A stretch of DNA of 64,000 nucleotides from Artemia franciscana (GCF_032884065.1 NC_088872.1:37803132-37867131), one strand, 5' to 3'. Positions 33,901-44,634 are shown, counted from the stretch's first letter. Numbers and translations: made by a program. Notes: a model not told the origin generated them from the letters alone.

Positions 33901-36900
33901 TTTCTTTGGCTAATATATGTTTTATCCCTAACCAGTGATTCCCATGAATTTTGCCTGGCATCTGAGGAGTAAATTTGCCTTGGTTCTTGTGCATATTGAT
34001 CTAATAAATCTTTTCCATTATATTCTTCATTAATTATAGCATCCATACCCTCTTTGTACTCTCTCATACTGTCTAGTATGCTTTTTCCTGATTGTATTCT
34101 TTTTACTCTCATTTCTGCTCGTCTATCTGGGTATCCCCTTTCTGAATATAACTCTTTTGCCTCTGTTGTCTATCCTGGTTTCCCCCATCTATTCATACTG
34201 GGGATTGCTCTGTTCTTGAGCTCGTTGGAGAGTAACCTCCAACATACAGATCAGTTATTTCGATCGGAATTTTGTTTTATGAAAAGATGACATCACTTCT
34301 ATATTTTTCAAGGGTGTTCTAAAATTTTCTACCTTTATAGTTAAATTATCCCTTATTGGTATTGAGGGGAACAAACTTCTAGTTGGCTCTACTGTTAGCC
34401 TGTAGTTCTCTGCATTTGGCCTACACAGTTCCTGTCTTCTCCTAAGAGAGCTCGAACGTGTAATTTTTATGAATATGTCAGCCATCAGCTTGTACTCTTT
34501 TTAATGGTTCTGAAGTTCCAATATATTCTATACAAAAGTTTCAAATCAAAGTTCTTAATATAGTTCTAATCATAAACATTTTTCTTCATTAGAAACAGGC
34601 TTGTCTAATTTTTAACTAGCAATAGTCTCATTAATTCTGTATTTCTCAGTGCAGTGTTTATAGCCTGCTATCGGCTAAATTATTTCATATCTTTGGAAAC
34701 ATGGGTTCGATTCCCTACTGGTGTTATGGTAGTACCGCCTATCTGTAGCTGCCACCTGTATTCTAACCTAAAGTCACCAGTATTCTAACCTAAAGCCACC
34801 AGTATTCTGGTGTAACACCACCAGTGTAGTCACCTGATGCTGCCTGGGTTCATGGCACAGAGCCACCAGTGCCACTACTGATAGTGCTAGGGCATGGTTT
34901 TGTAGTCAAGAGGTCCCTGGCCTCTTGTGGACTATTTCGTCCCCAGTGTTAGTGAATCTAATGGGTTCCCAAGGTCAGTCCTGAAGCCACCAGTGTATGT
35001 CCTCTGGCACTAAAATGCCACAATCCACTCTAACACGCCATGGATTCTATGTGTTCTGCCCTAGCTGACTTCTGATAACCAGTAGGGATACAAGTCTACT
35101 TTCTGAGGTATGTATGTGCTACAGTAATTGGCTCAAGACACCACAGTGAGGGCCAAAGTCATTAAGCTCAAAATCGTCTGAAAAACTCTTCTTTCCTTCA
35201 GGAAAGATATCTCAAATAACACAGGACTCTCCTTTTACCCAAACCTGCTCAACCAAATAATCTATCTCAACTCTAGGATAGTAAAAAGAAGTCAGAAGTG
35301 GAAAGAATACAGCAATCTAATAGAATCGTTAGAACAATCTAAAGAATATAACAACTTTTTCATAGGTGACATCAATTTTCATAAATTTAGAGGACATAAA
35401 TTGCCTAAACTGTAGTGTAACCAAAATAAGAGGAAATTCTTCCTATATCTATGCAGCACGAAAGCGGTAAACAACTAGAAATATTCTAAGAAATACCTTA
35501 CCAAGATAAGTAAGGTGGCAATCCTGGCATAATTTATTCACAATGATGTTGATCAAACATGGTCAAACAGAAAATAATTCCAGCAATGGATTGCAGATTA
35601 TCAAAGAAAAAGAGATCAATTGTAGGCGGAATTTTTTTCTGCAATGTTGCAAGTTCAGGTCACATGATAGCTTACCAACTTTTATGTCACTCTATACTAT
35701 ATCTTCTATTTTTCTGCATTTAAATTAATTAAATTTTCTGTATTGTTTCAACTTGTCCAATGATGCAAACAACCTTGGAATTCTTGTTAATAGATTTGAA
35801 CAATAATTACATTTTTGTACTTTTTTTTATATAACAATAAATACTTGTCTCAAAAATAGGTACACATGTCCAAACATTTAGGGGAAGGGTTCCAGGTGGT
35901 ATTTTACAATCAAGAAAGAGGGCCATTGACCTGATGCAAAATATGTGCTTCAATGCCCAAGGTCATGTGCCCCAGCCTTAGGGGAGTCTTCCTGTCCCTA
36001 TGATAAGATATAATGGTAGCAATTATTTACACTTACTTAAATGCAAGTATTACTTACATTTAATTCACTATATGCAAGTATTTCAGCAAATTAAGGAAAA
36101 ATTTTAATTTTGCAAACTAGATTTTATATTGATTTCTGATATTATTCTTAGGAATGTTCAGTCTCAATAATTAGAAACAATTGTCATTTGAAACTGTTTT
36201 CTCTTCTTTTTTTACTCTAGGCAATTATTCCATTGGGCAAGTCCTAATGATGAATTGGAATTTGTACTGCTCATTAAATCTGGAATATCAAAATGTTATA
36301 AGTTTTTCATTACAAAGAATGTAATCAAATAACTAGGCGCTTACCATGGTAATATTATTTCCATTTAACAAGATCTGGTCCAATTTTGTAATCCTCCTGC
36401 CTTCTGCTGTTGTTTCATACTCTGTGACATTTTCCAAGACCATGTTCACAAAATCATCAAATCCTAGGAGTGTACCAACAATCTCTTTGTCACTCTTCAT
36501 GATGATGTGTATTCTTGACCCTATGCATTTGTCTACCAGTTCTAGAAAGAAGGACTAGGCTACAATAAATTCTTGATTTGGCTGCTAAGGTCATAGAACA
36601 GCATACTTGACAAAGCAAGTTATTCCTTTTTATTCTTTCTAAAAATTTGCAATATAAAAATCAAAAATGGCCATGTCACTAATCGAAAAGCCAAAAATAA
36701 TATTTACATTTTTCTGATACTATAAGGTAGGATACTGCTTTTCACTTGCCTTCCACAACACACAAAGCATTAAGTTGCCAAATTGTTTGGATTAGGTAGG
36801 GGGCAACATATTTAACATAATTGCTAGTCTTTCTTACAAACTACCTTTATTTCATCAATAACCAAAATAATGTTTGTTTCTTTTATACCATATTAATTTT

Positions 36901-39900
36901 TAAAAAAATCTTTCCCCAAAAAAGAGTTGTTCAAATAAAGGCAGAAAACCATATTAAAATCTGAAACAAACAGAAATGTTCAGATAATAGTTTAAATTAA
37001 ATTGATAAAAACCACTATAAATGAATAAAAGAAAACCCAAACAAACAGAAATGAAAATGAGCAATTCCCAAGAAAAACTATTTGGTAATTATTGCATTAT
37101 TTTGGCTAAAATTAATGCTATAAATATGACTCCTGAATATATTTTAATGTATTTGAATACCTAGCCCATAGATCCAAGAGTTTATAATTCGCTCTGGCTC
37201 AAAGCTCAGCCTTGACCTACTAGCTTTGGCCCTCCAAAATTCCACAAAAAAGCTTGATAGCTCTTGCAAAAAGTAAAAACTGGAAATTTTCGATTTGATA
37301 TTTGAGAGCCTGAGATCAAGAGCTCAAAAACAAAAGCTCTAGGAAAAGAGTCCTATTACAGTGCACTGCTAAAAAAAAACAGTGAAACAGCAAGAGGGCT
37401 AGTTAATTGTTACTGAGATCCTGTAGCCTGTAACAGAAGAAAAAATCACTAAAACCTCTACATTTAGCATCCACAGTTTAGGAACAACAGGGGAAGGCAC
37501 TAAGACAACCAAATTTCAATACCCTCAGCCCCAAGGAGACAAGCTTCAATAAAATTGTATTGTAGAAGCCTTGAACCATATAGCATTGAGAAATGGTAGA
37601 AACTTTTTAAATGACCATAAAGACTTAACTTAAACTTACAGGATCCTCAGTTAATGTCTGAGTTTCTTTCTACAAAGAAAGGGGGTGTAATATTCCACCT
37701 TGCTATGTACGTACATACGTATGTATATATTTATTTCCCATCAAAAGAAACAGATGGAGTATAAGATAAAAAGCAAAAAACACATTACAAAACAATACAC
37801 AAACACAAGAAAAATAAAGAACAAATGGATATCTAACTACAAAAAACAAAACCTATTGCCTCAAAATAATTGCCAAGTAACAATATTAGAGTTATATCTG
37901 GTGATCTGGGCTATGATCGCTTCATTAGGGTTGATAATCCCATACTGACTTGTAACAATATGGTTACTTGTCCATGGTGGAAGCCGTAAGAGGTACTTTG
38001 CATATTTATAATATGTAGACTGCAATTCTTTCTTATCTTCCTTTTGGAATATCCTCCAAAATGGACTTAAATACAGATAATGGGGCAGTACCAATGGTTA
38101 ATCTAATAGTTTACTTTAATAACTTGTGTTTTTTATTTTAACTTAAGTATCTAATAGCAAAAATTTTAGATAATTTCCCCTTTCTGAAGACTATTATCAA
38201 ATTAACTGCTTTTAATTTGCTCTAAGTCTTGTTCTAAGTCAGTGGCTTTTTCAACTCACCTGAAAAAGCCACTGACACTATATGCTGAGAATTACAAGCT
38301 CTTAGGACAGGCCCAAATCAGCCCCAATCACTCAATAATGCAAGAAGATTTAGATCAACTATCTAGATGTTCATCTGAGTGGGGTTTGCAGTTCAAAATG
38401 CTAAGTCCTGCATTTTTGACACAACAACCCTAGATAGCCTTAGCATATTAGCTCCCAAGTTGCAGTGTAAGCTTTCTAAGGCAAAGTTCTCAACATGCTG
38501 TTTTCATCACGAATGCCCGACGTACCCGAGGCAGGCCTTCTGGCAGTCTTGCCTGTATAATTAAGCAATCTCTGCCTAGCTATTTGTCTCCTAGCTGCTA
38601 CTAATCCTCTGAACACTATCTTGCAATCTGGCTTGCAGACGTGATCATAATCAATGCCTATTTGCCCCATGATAGAACGTCTGTTTCTTCCTTCTCCAGC
38701 TATGCAAATGCCTGCAATAAATTAAAGACTCTCATATCTGGTATTGAGCATCTGGAATACAAGTGGGTGCTAATAGGCGACTTAAACTGTGACATCACTG
38801 TTTCCTCGACACAAAAGGAAGTGCTTTTTCAGTGTCTACCCTCAGTATTTAAGGTCCTAACAAAAGACCATAGTTTTACATATATCCACTGTAGTGGTTC
38901 TGTCTCAAATTTAGACCACTGTATCTGCCATCATTCATTACAAACTTCAGCAGTACATGTTGATGAAGATGAGAGAGATTATGATCATTTACCTCTGTAT
39001 TTTGATATTACGGTTACTTCTGACATATACTTGAACCAACCCTCAATGTTGCATAAGTGGTTTGAAAAACGTGATTGGTCTAGTGTGAACATGCCTCTTT
39101 ACCTTGCTACCCTTGGAACTCTACTGTCCACGTACGTGTCCCTTTCCATCTTCTTTGCACAAATGCATACCCTATTATTGACAATACTCATGCTGATTTG
39201 AATTGCTATTATCGTGACATTATCTTATGTATAAAGCAAGCTGAAGATGAGGCCATCCTGCTGATCTGTGTCAGGCAGAATACCCAAAAACCAATTTGGA
39301 AGTGTGATCCTTTGCTGAAAAAAGTCAAGAATAAGGCCAAATTCTGGTTAAGAATCTGGTCTGCCTGTGGTTGACCTTCTCAGGGTACTGTGTTTGATCT
39401 AAAACAAAAGACGAATCTCAAATATAAATTCCATCTTTGTGCTGTTTGTTACTCTGGTGAAACTTTTCCGAAAAGTAATAGTGAATGGCAAAAAGTGATA
39501 AATTCTGCCAAGTTTCCAGATGCAAGTTCTAGTGATATTATATCTCGTCCATCTTGGATCGAACATTATTCAAAAATATTTTCGAAAGTTAATTATGCAG
39601 TGCACAAGCATTTCTTGTGTTTGCTTAAAACAAATTTGCCGTCACGTTTATGTCAGAGACATGTGATTCCAGTTGAAAAGTGGGCTATTATTAAAGGTAT
39701 TAAGGGTTTAAAATCAAAATCTTGGGATATTGATGGGATTAGTGTTTTGAATCTTGTTCCAAATTCTTTTGAACTGGTATCTCATCTCCAACTGTTTTTC
39801 CAAATGTGTTTGAGTAGTTTGTGTGTGCCTGATTCGTTCCTATGCGGTAGCATTACATCACTTCTAAAAAAAGGAAAAGATCTGGTTTCTTGTAGTTCTT

Positions 39901-42900
39901 ATAGGCTGATAACAGTAGCTTGTACTCTTAGCAAGCTTTTTGAACACCTCCTACTGTCTTATATCACTAAGCTTGCTCTAAATGATGATAATCAATTTGG
40001 TTTTAGATCTAGGCTAGGCTGTCAGCATACTCACCATGCTTTGACTTCTTTATTAAAAGATGCCCATCACACTTGTCGCATACTTCATTTCACAACCCGA
40101 GACTTGTCTAAAGCATTTGACAGTATTTGTCATACTCAAGCATGGACAGCATTATGCCAGAGAGGAGTAAATCCATCAGTAATTCATGTGCTTTGTTTTT
40201 GGTATTCCCATTCTTACCTTTGCCTTAAGTCATTAGATAATTCTTATTTTGGTCATATCCCTGTTTGTTGTGGTGTAAGACAAGGGGGAGTTCTTTTGCT
40301 GTATATTTTTAATGATTGTATTGAAAATGTATTATCAAAAATATTGACTATGTGCCTACTAGGACCATCTGATATCTCATATCTGGCTTATGAGGATGAC
40401 CTTCTTCTGATTAGTCAAACTGAGTCTGGTCTTGCCCATTCAGTGAAGTCATTTACTTCTGCTTTCCGTGATATTGGCCTGTACCTTAATATTGACAAGT
40501 ACAAGTTTCTTGTTTTCAATGGTAATAATTGTTCAGAATCACTATACTGCAATGGTTTTAGTATTCCTTGTGTTAAATCGTTTCGTTGGCTTGGTATAAC
40601 AGTATGCAATTCTATGAATGCTCTCCAGTCTCATGCTGTCAAAGATATTAGTGATAAGCTGAGGCTTGGTTACTCTAAGATTGTAGCAAATCATGGACAC
40701 TATAGGAGAAGAGTGCTAACTCGGCTTTACTCAAATTTTTGTGATCATTCTGTGCTCTTCTGTTCTGGTATTAGGCCACTTCTGTTGACTGGTGATCTAA
40801 CATGTATTTGCATAAATTATTACTGGTACTGCAAATTTCTTTTATATCTACCTTGTTCTTACTGGAATACAAAACTGGTTAAAAAGTATTGTGCAACAGA
40901 TATTAGTGGTGCTTTTGAAAAATTATCTGCAAAGCTAGCTATTGAAGCGCTTTATAGGCTAGGATGTTTTCATTGCCTTATCTGTCTTTTTTCTGTATGT
41001 GATTAAATTTGTTTCTTTTGCATTACTTTTGCTGTTTTTCTTTTGTATTTTACTCCACTTAACCTCTGTTTTGTGAAGTGGGTGATAAATAAATTATTAT
41101 TATTATTATTATTAGAGATGACCTACTTGAAGCTGTAAGTGAGGAGAAGGACATAGGGGTTATTATCAATGACAAACTCAAACTCCACAGCCACACACAA
41201 GCTCAATTTACTAAAGCAAACTGAGCCTTAGGGGTCTATAAAATGAATGTTTACCACCAGGAAGCAGTGTGTGGTGAAGAAGCTGTACAAAGCTATTGTA
41301 TATCCAGACCTGGGATTTGGAATGACCTAGTATCTCGCCATTACAAAATGACCATTGAAGCACTTAAGAGTGTCCAAAGGTGAGCAACAAAGCTTATACC
41401 AGCTTTGTGAGACAGGCCATATGAGGAACACCTTGTGTCCCTCAAACTCCCCACCCTAGTCTATCAAATAAAGAAAGAAGATGCATTGCTACTTGCAAAT
41501 TGCTAGAAAACAATCTTTCAAGTCAAGTTTTCTCCTCATCCCTTCCAAGTACAACAAGAGATCACACAAAGAAGCTGCAAGATGCCTATTGATGTCAAAA
41601 TTAGCACTGGCAATTCTTCTCTGTATGTACTGTCCCTCACTGGAACAGCCTCTCTGAAGCCACCATCTGGTCCTAAGCCATAGATGTGTTCAAGAAAGGA
41701 GTTGACCAGTACTGGGGCAATGCAGAGTGTAGGCTAACCTGGGATGCCAAATCATGGCCATGTCACACCACCAGCAAGATGTTCTACATGAGGCTCATTA
41801 CCACCTTATCTTGCTGGACATTGTAATCTTAAGGTAATAATAGAACAATAATTGTTCATTTTATGACTAAAAAGTGCAGGGTATCAGTCATAGTAGTATA
41901 TGCCCCTATAGAACCAACCAACAGAGATAGTAGTGACTCAGATGAATTTTGCTTACAGTTACAGGAACAAATAGAAAAGGTCCAAGGTAGAAGCATAGTG
42001 TTTTTATTAGGAGATTTTAACACCCAAAGTGGTAAAAACAGGGATAGGTGGTATCTTACCCTAGGTAAATTTGGTGTAGGAAAGGAAAACAGTAATGGCT
42101 ACAGACTGCTGTGATTTTGTAGGTATAAGAATCTAGTGTTTAAACTAAATATCAAATACCAATACAGTATTTGGTCATAAAGTGGCCCATAAATTAACAT
42201 GGTATTCACATGATAGTTGGGCAGCTAACCTTATTGAGTATGTTCTTGTAAATCAAAGACTGGCAGGATTGATACAAGATAATAGGGTATATAGGAGTAC
42301 TGTCATTGATGTGAAAAGTAAAGATCATAATTTAATAGTGTCTACAGTAAACTTAAAGCTGGAATTTTGGAAAGGTAACTATCTTCAGGGAGGTTATGAT
42401 GTTGGTAACATTTGGATGAGACTTTGTGAGAAGTATTCCAGGAACAGTTGAATAGTAAACTGGTGAGTTTAAAATTTGACAATAAGGAAGACAGAAGGAA
42501 TAGTTAAAATAATTTGTGAAGTTGCTGATGTTGTCCTTCTTACTGAGTAATTTCATTTTTATTGAGTAAAAAATACTTACTATTATGGACTGTTTTATGT
42601 GTTTCTAACCCAAATACCAATCTTTTGGGAGACTCACAACTTTGCTTGGTAACATACTAGTTTAGCTACTTTTGGTATCTTGGAAAGGGGTTAGGTTAGG
42701 CAAATGAAACTTTCAGTAATGAATCCAGGGGAAAAACATACTCTAGGAAGGTATTGCCATGCTTCTATATTAACCCTCTTCTGATTCCTAAGTTGTGGAA
42801 ATTTACCTACTTTACAATCTATTGAAATTTTGACAAAAAAAATTGTCAGGTTCATATAGGTTTTGTGGTCAGGTTAGGTTTGGAAAATGAAATTTTATGA

Positions 42901-44634
42901 TTTGGATCTATAGACTAAAGTAGCCTAGTCCATGTCCCAGGAAGGTATTTTAAAGCATCTACCTCTAAACCTTCTCTCTCTAGAGGGTAGTGACCTTCAT
43001 GACCTTTAAAATTCTTGTATTTTGGAAGTGAAACCTTGAAAAACAGATCTCCTACTTATGTAAGTGCAAGAAAACTCTTTTCAGCTTCACAACTTTGTTC
43101 AATCCTGATTTATGATGTTTCAAAGATCTACAAATACATTTCCTAAATCTAGAAAAAAAACCCATTGATATGGCTTAAAATTTAACTCAATTGACAGGAA
43201 TTGGATTTTCAGAACTATAACCAGAGAAATAGAAACTGATAACTGAAAATTAAGGTAAAATGTTGTTTTGTCAAAATTTCAATAGGTATAGCCTACACCT
43301 GTCAAGTAGGCAAATTTCTAAGACTAAGAAACCAGAAGAGGGTTAACATGGAAGCTCAGCAATACCTTCCTAGCCCATGTCTTTGGCCTTGGATTCATTA
43401 CTGAAAGTTTCATTTTCCTAACCTAGCCTTTTTCTGAGATAGCACAAAGTAGCCAAACTATAATTCTACATGGTAAAATTCTAGTTAATTGAATTTTTGC
43501 TATCTTGGAAAGGGTTTAGGCTAGGAAAATGAAACTTTCAAGGATAGGTCTACAGGCTAAAGTATGTCCTGGGAAGGTATTCTGAAGTACCCATCTCCAA
43601 TTCTTCTCCCTCTAGAGGGCCCTGAAATTTGCCAACATAACAGGTCTATACCTATTGAAATTTTGACAAAACAACATTTTACCTTAATTTTCAGTCACTA
43701 GTTGCTTTTTCTCTGCCTTTAGTTCTGAAAACGCAATTCCTGTTATTTGAGTAGAATTTTGAGACATATCAGTGTTTTTTTTTCAAAATTCAGGAAATGT
43801 ATTTGCATAGGCTATCTTTAAAACCTTATAAAATGGAATTGTGCAAAGTAAAAAAATTGAAAACAATTTTGTTGTAGGCTACTTCAATTAAGCAGAAGAT
43901 CTATTTGGCAAGGTTTCACTTTTATAACACACATATTTTTAAAGGTCATCAAAGATCAGGGCCCTCCATAAGAAGAAGGAGTGGAGGCAGTTGCTTCAAA
44001 ATACCTTCCCAGGACATACTTTAGTCTGTAGATTCATTCCTGAAAGTTTCATTTTCCTAACCTAAACCCTTTCTGAGATAGCAAGAAGTCAATAAACTAG
44101 AATTTTATCTTTTAAACTTCATTTAAGCAGAAAATCTGTTTTGCAAGGTTTCACTTTCATTTTCTTGACCTTGCCCCTTTCAAAGATAGCAAAAAGTGGT
44201 TGAACTAGAATTTGGCCAAAACATGGGACATAAAACAATTAGAGCAATATATTTTCATATTTAGGGTAGTAAAGTGGAATTAGGCTACTTTCATATGTTC
44301 CTAGCTGGGCTATTATTTATAGTAAAAACTGTTTTCTTAACATGTTTCCTTCTCAAAAGCCTCAGTTCTAGGTCTCGGCTTTCCTTAGTTTTGGTTTGAG
44401 TACAGAAACCTCTTACTAGCCTATAGCCTAGTTAGAACACAATTGCCTTGTAGCCTAGTGATTTTCAGCAAAATTAGATTTTCTTGTTTAGCACATATTT
44501 TCCAAAATCTTTATGAGACTCAAAGTGCTTGGAATAGGGTTAAGTTATGCAATCTCTTCATTGAAATAAAAAAGATTTGCGGGCAAACACACACCTAGAG
44601 GAAGCAGAGCTGCTACTCCCTGAGGAACCGCCAT
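27931..44634 (-). CDS. LSM5: LSM5, U6 snRNA-associated Sm-like protein, complete in 3 exons
   Basis: On the - strand, exons 44634-44595, 36541-36345 and 27960-27931 join to an 88-residue protein starting [17 protein letters not shown] and ending LVPGGDMPE. The Sm1 motif is [16 protein letters not shown] with [16 protein letters not shown]; the Sm2 motif is [15 protein letters not shown]. Length and sequence match LSM5 (about 91 residues in mammals). LSM5 is a subunit of the nuclear LSm2-8 ring, which binds the U6 3' oligo(U), and of the cytoplasmic LSm1-7 ring, which acts with Pat1 in decapping. The DDFVNM and NGNN segments form the RNA-binding pocket. Introns of about 8.05 and 8.38 kb are packed with LINEs, a Penelope-type element and gag debris. 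The 3' end faces WDFY3. Confidence 0.96.
28030..29977 (+). pseudogene. Penelope-type (PLE) reverse transcriptase ORF, single frameshift at a G-run
   Basis: The frame is open from 28030 (no clear ATG, so 5'-truncated or starting upstream) to 29421, and the adjacent frame continues to 29977. Motifs in order: [16 protein letters not shown] (N-terminal PLE motif), [31 protein letters not shown] (motif A, catalytic Asp), [10 protein letters not shown] (motif B) and [26 protein letters not shown] (motif C, catalytic Asp pair) and HFLDLNI. The DKA, KFHK and P-M-G/ASPF signature is that of Penelope-like elements rather than LINE or LTR RTs. The break falls in a run of 14 G at 29385-29398, exactly at motif B. 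I saw no C-terminal GIY-YIG endonuclease, and none of its motifs downstream. It lies within LSM5 intron 2, antisense to that gene. Confidence 0.85.
29385..29398 (+). repeat. 14-G homopolymer at the PLE frameshift
   Basis: The reading frame changes by one at this run. All RT motifs on both sides are intact. Confidence 0.95.
30675..30890 (+). repeat. Family A repeat, diverged middle fragment
   Basis: AGGGCTCATTC, AAGTTCTAGTACC, CCCCCAAAGACATCCGATAAA and GCCATTTTGCTCAGCATAG appear in the same order as in the copies at 45.1 and 60.3 kb. It is more diverged than the others. Confidence 0.65.
31092..31560 (+). repeat. Family C repeat, copy 1 (no tRNA-like head)
   Basis: ATTCTAACCTAAAGCCAC, CCACAACCAATTCTAACGCG, AACCAGTAGGGATACGAC and GTCATCAAGCTCAGAAAG match 34757-35195 in order and orientation at roughly three quarters identity. 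It contains an internal duplication of the TCTAACGCGCCAC segment (31276 and 31395), and is preceded by CTA-type triplets at 31058-31092. Confidence 0.75.
31543..32127 (-). pseudogene. Unidentified ORF beside the gag-like remnant
   Basis: A 194-codon - strand frame begins [20 protein letters not shown] and contains [20 protein letters not shown] and [12 protein letters not shown]. Its charge pattern is protein-like in the first half; the second half looks like non-coding read-through into family C. It is on the same strand and downstream of the zinc-knuckle block, so it may belong to the same dead element. No domain recognised. Confidence 0.3.
33000..34490 (-). pseudogene. Gag-like remnant with a damaged CCHC zinc knuckle
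   Basis: On the - strand, broken frames read [80 protein letters not shown] and then CYNCG...NCPNK. The last is a C-x2-C-x4-H-x4-C knuckle in which His is now Tyr and a TGA stop falls before the last Cys (33075-33110). Capsid-like helices followed by a knuckle are the layout of gag proteins of retroelements. No protease, RT or integrase was found beside it, so the element class is open (LTR element or LINE ORF1). Confidence 0.6.
34650..35195 (+). repeat. Family C repeat, copy 2, with tRNA-like head (SINE candidate)
   Basis: GGTTCGATTCC at 34704-34714 fits Pol III box B exactly. About 50 bases upstream, TAGCCTGCTATCGG resembles a decayed box A. The body holds a short triplication of CTAACCTAAAG(T/C)CACC near 34755-34805 and then matches copy 1 at 31.1-31.6 kb. 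This is most simply a long tRNA-derived SINE. Confidence 0.55.
35220..35420 (+). pseudogene. LINE endonuclease fragment
   Basis: An open frame ends [20 protein letters not shown] and stop. GDIN(F) is the central motif of the EEP-type endonuclease of LINE ORF2. Short, follows family C copy 2 directly. Confidence 0.45.
35421..36344. other. LSM5 intron 2, nothing recognised
   Basis: Between the endonuclease scrap and LSM5 exon 2. No element identified. Confidence 0.5.
36345..36541 (-). CDS. LSM5: LSM5 exon 2: Sm1 and most of Sm2
   Basis: The acceptor is CTTTCTAG before AACTGGTAGAC, and the donor is ACCATG|GTAAGC. It encodes [18 protein letters not shown], the Sm1 core, and [16 protein letters not shown]. 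It runs from phase 1 to phase 0. Confidence 0.96.
36542..37860. other. LSM5 intron 1, nothing recognised
   Basis: AT-rich. The only structured motif is the short ACGTACATACGTATGTATAT stretch near 37707-37728. Confidence 0.45.
37861..38100 (-). pseudogene. LINE ORF2 C-terminal fragment
   Basis: The - strand frame reads [20 protein letters not shown] with [10 protein letters not shown] before it. The same type of segment, K(F/Y)LL.LP, occurs near the end of the LINE at 38.4-41.1 kb ([17 protein letters not shown]), which supports the assignment. Confidence 0.45.
38238..38276. repeat. Perfect 16-base hairpin, 7-base loop
   Basis: GTCAGTGGCTTTTTCA at 38238-38253 is perfectly inverted at 38261-38276. 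It sits at the left edge of the LINE fragment that follows. Confidence 0.95.
38262..38425 (+). pseudogene. LINE RT fragment around the catalytic box
   Basis: The frame reads [12 protein letters not shown], where LYADD(T)KLLG is expected, then [20 protein letters not shown], the usual continuation after motif C. Both catalytic aspartates are lost (ADD to AEN). It begins at the hairpin. Confidence 0.65.
38430..41116 (+). mobile_element. CR1/Jockey-like LINE, inactive, with (ATT)n tail
   Basis: The endonuclease part (about 38500-39030) reads [42 protein letters not shown] and [10 protein letters not shown], all EEP motifs, with a stop near 38600. The linker to 39390 has further stops. The RT frame 39390-41006 (538 codons) shows [46 protein letters not shown] (motif A Asp), CGVRQGGVL (motif B) and LAYEDDLLL, in which YADD has become YEDD. 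The 3' end is ATAAATAA plus (ATT)n at 41091-41116. Lies in LSM5 intron 1, antisense to the gene. ORF1 was not seen. Confidence 0.85.
39390..41006 (+). pseudogene. Reverse transcriptase ORF of the CR1/Jockey-like LINE
   Basis: This is the longest uninterrupted frame in the window (538 codons), covering all RT fingers, palm and thumb motifs. The motif C Ala is Glu (YEDD), probably lethal, while both motif C aspartates and the motif A Asp remain. The C-terminal part has the [20 protein letters not shown] segment. Its intact length despite damage upstream suggests a moderately old insertion. Confidence 0.85.
41117..41830 (+). pseudogene. Second LINE (CR1/L2-like) 3' fragment
   Basis: The frames read [52 protein letters not shown] with VQR, and [20 protein letters not shown]. 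This is the standard segment after the RT palm in CR1/L2-like elements, and it differs from the LINE just upstream, so it is a separate insertion next to its (ATT)n tail. Multiple stops. Confidence 0.75.
41863..42470 (+). pseudogene. RTE-like LINE endonuclease fragment
   Basis: [38 protein letters not shown] and, after a frame break at about 42113, [20 protein letters not shown] and [16 protein letters not shown]. These are the GDFN and D-H motifs of the EEP endonuclease. It could be the N-terminal half of the same family as the RT pieces at 8.6 and 56-57 kb. Confidence 0.7.
42650..44270. repeat. Family B cluster: nested inverted repeats
   Basis: A unit with GGTTAGG(C/A)AAATGAAACTTTCAG, TAGGAAGGTATT and TTGAAATTTTGACAAAA occurs forward at 42685-42850, inverted at 43255-43435, forward at 43505-43690, and inverted at 43930-44070. 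Inner segments with GTGAAACCTTG(A/C)AAAACAGATCT and AGGTCATCAAAGATC are likewise present both ways. The whole could fold into long stem-loops. No coding frame. Confidence 0.75.
44271..44594. other. LSM5 intron 1, exon-proximal part
   Basis: Contains GTAAAAACTGTTTTCTTAACAT near 44322, which recurs near 62440. Otherwise nothing recognised. Confidence 0.45.
44595..44634 (-). CDS. LSM5: LSM5 exon 1 (start codon)
   Basis: ATG is at 44634-44632. Thirteen codons ([13 protein letters not shown]) and the first base of Glu are followed by the donor CTAG|GTGTGTG. The length and the LLPL ending just before ELVDKC agree with the N-terminus of known LSM5 proteins. A family A repeat begins about 90 bases upstream of the ATG. 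Confidence 0.92.

Noticed and set aside
34704-34714. Perfect Pol III box B suggesting a tRNA gene
   Set aside because: No acceptor-stem pairing, no clean box A or anticodon arm, and a repeated body follows; a SINE head fits better.
31092-35195. Complete LTR retrotransposon
   Set aside because: The flanking repeats are too different, and no RT, integrase, primer-binding site or polypurine tract was found.
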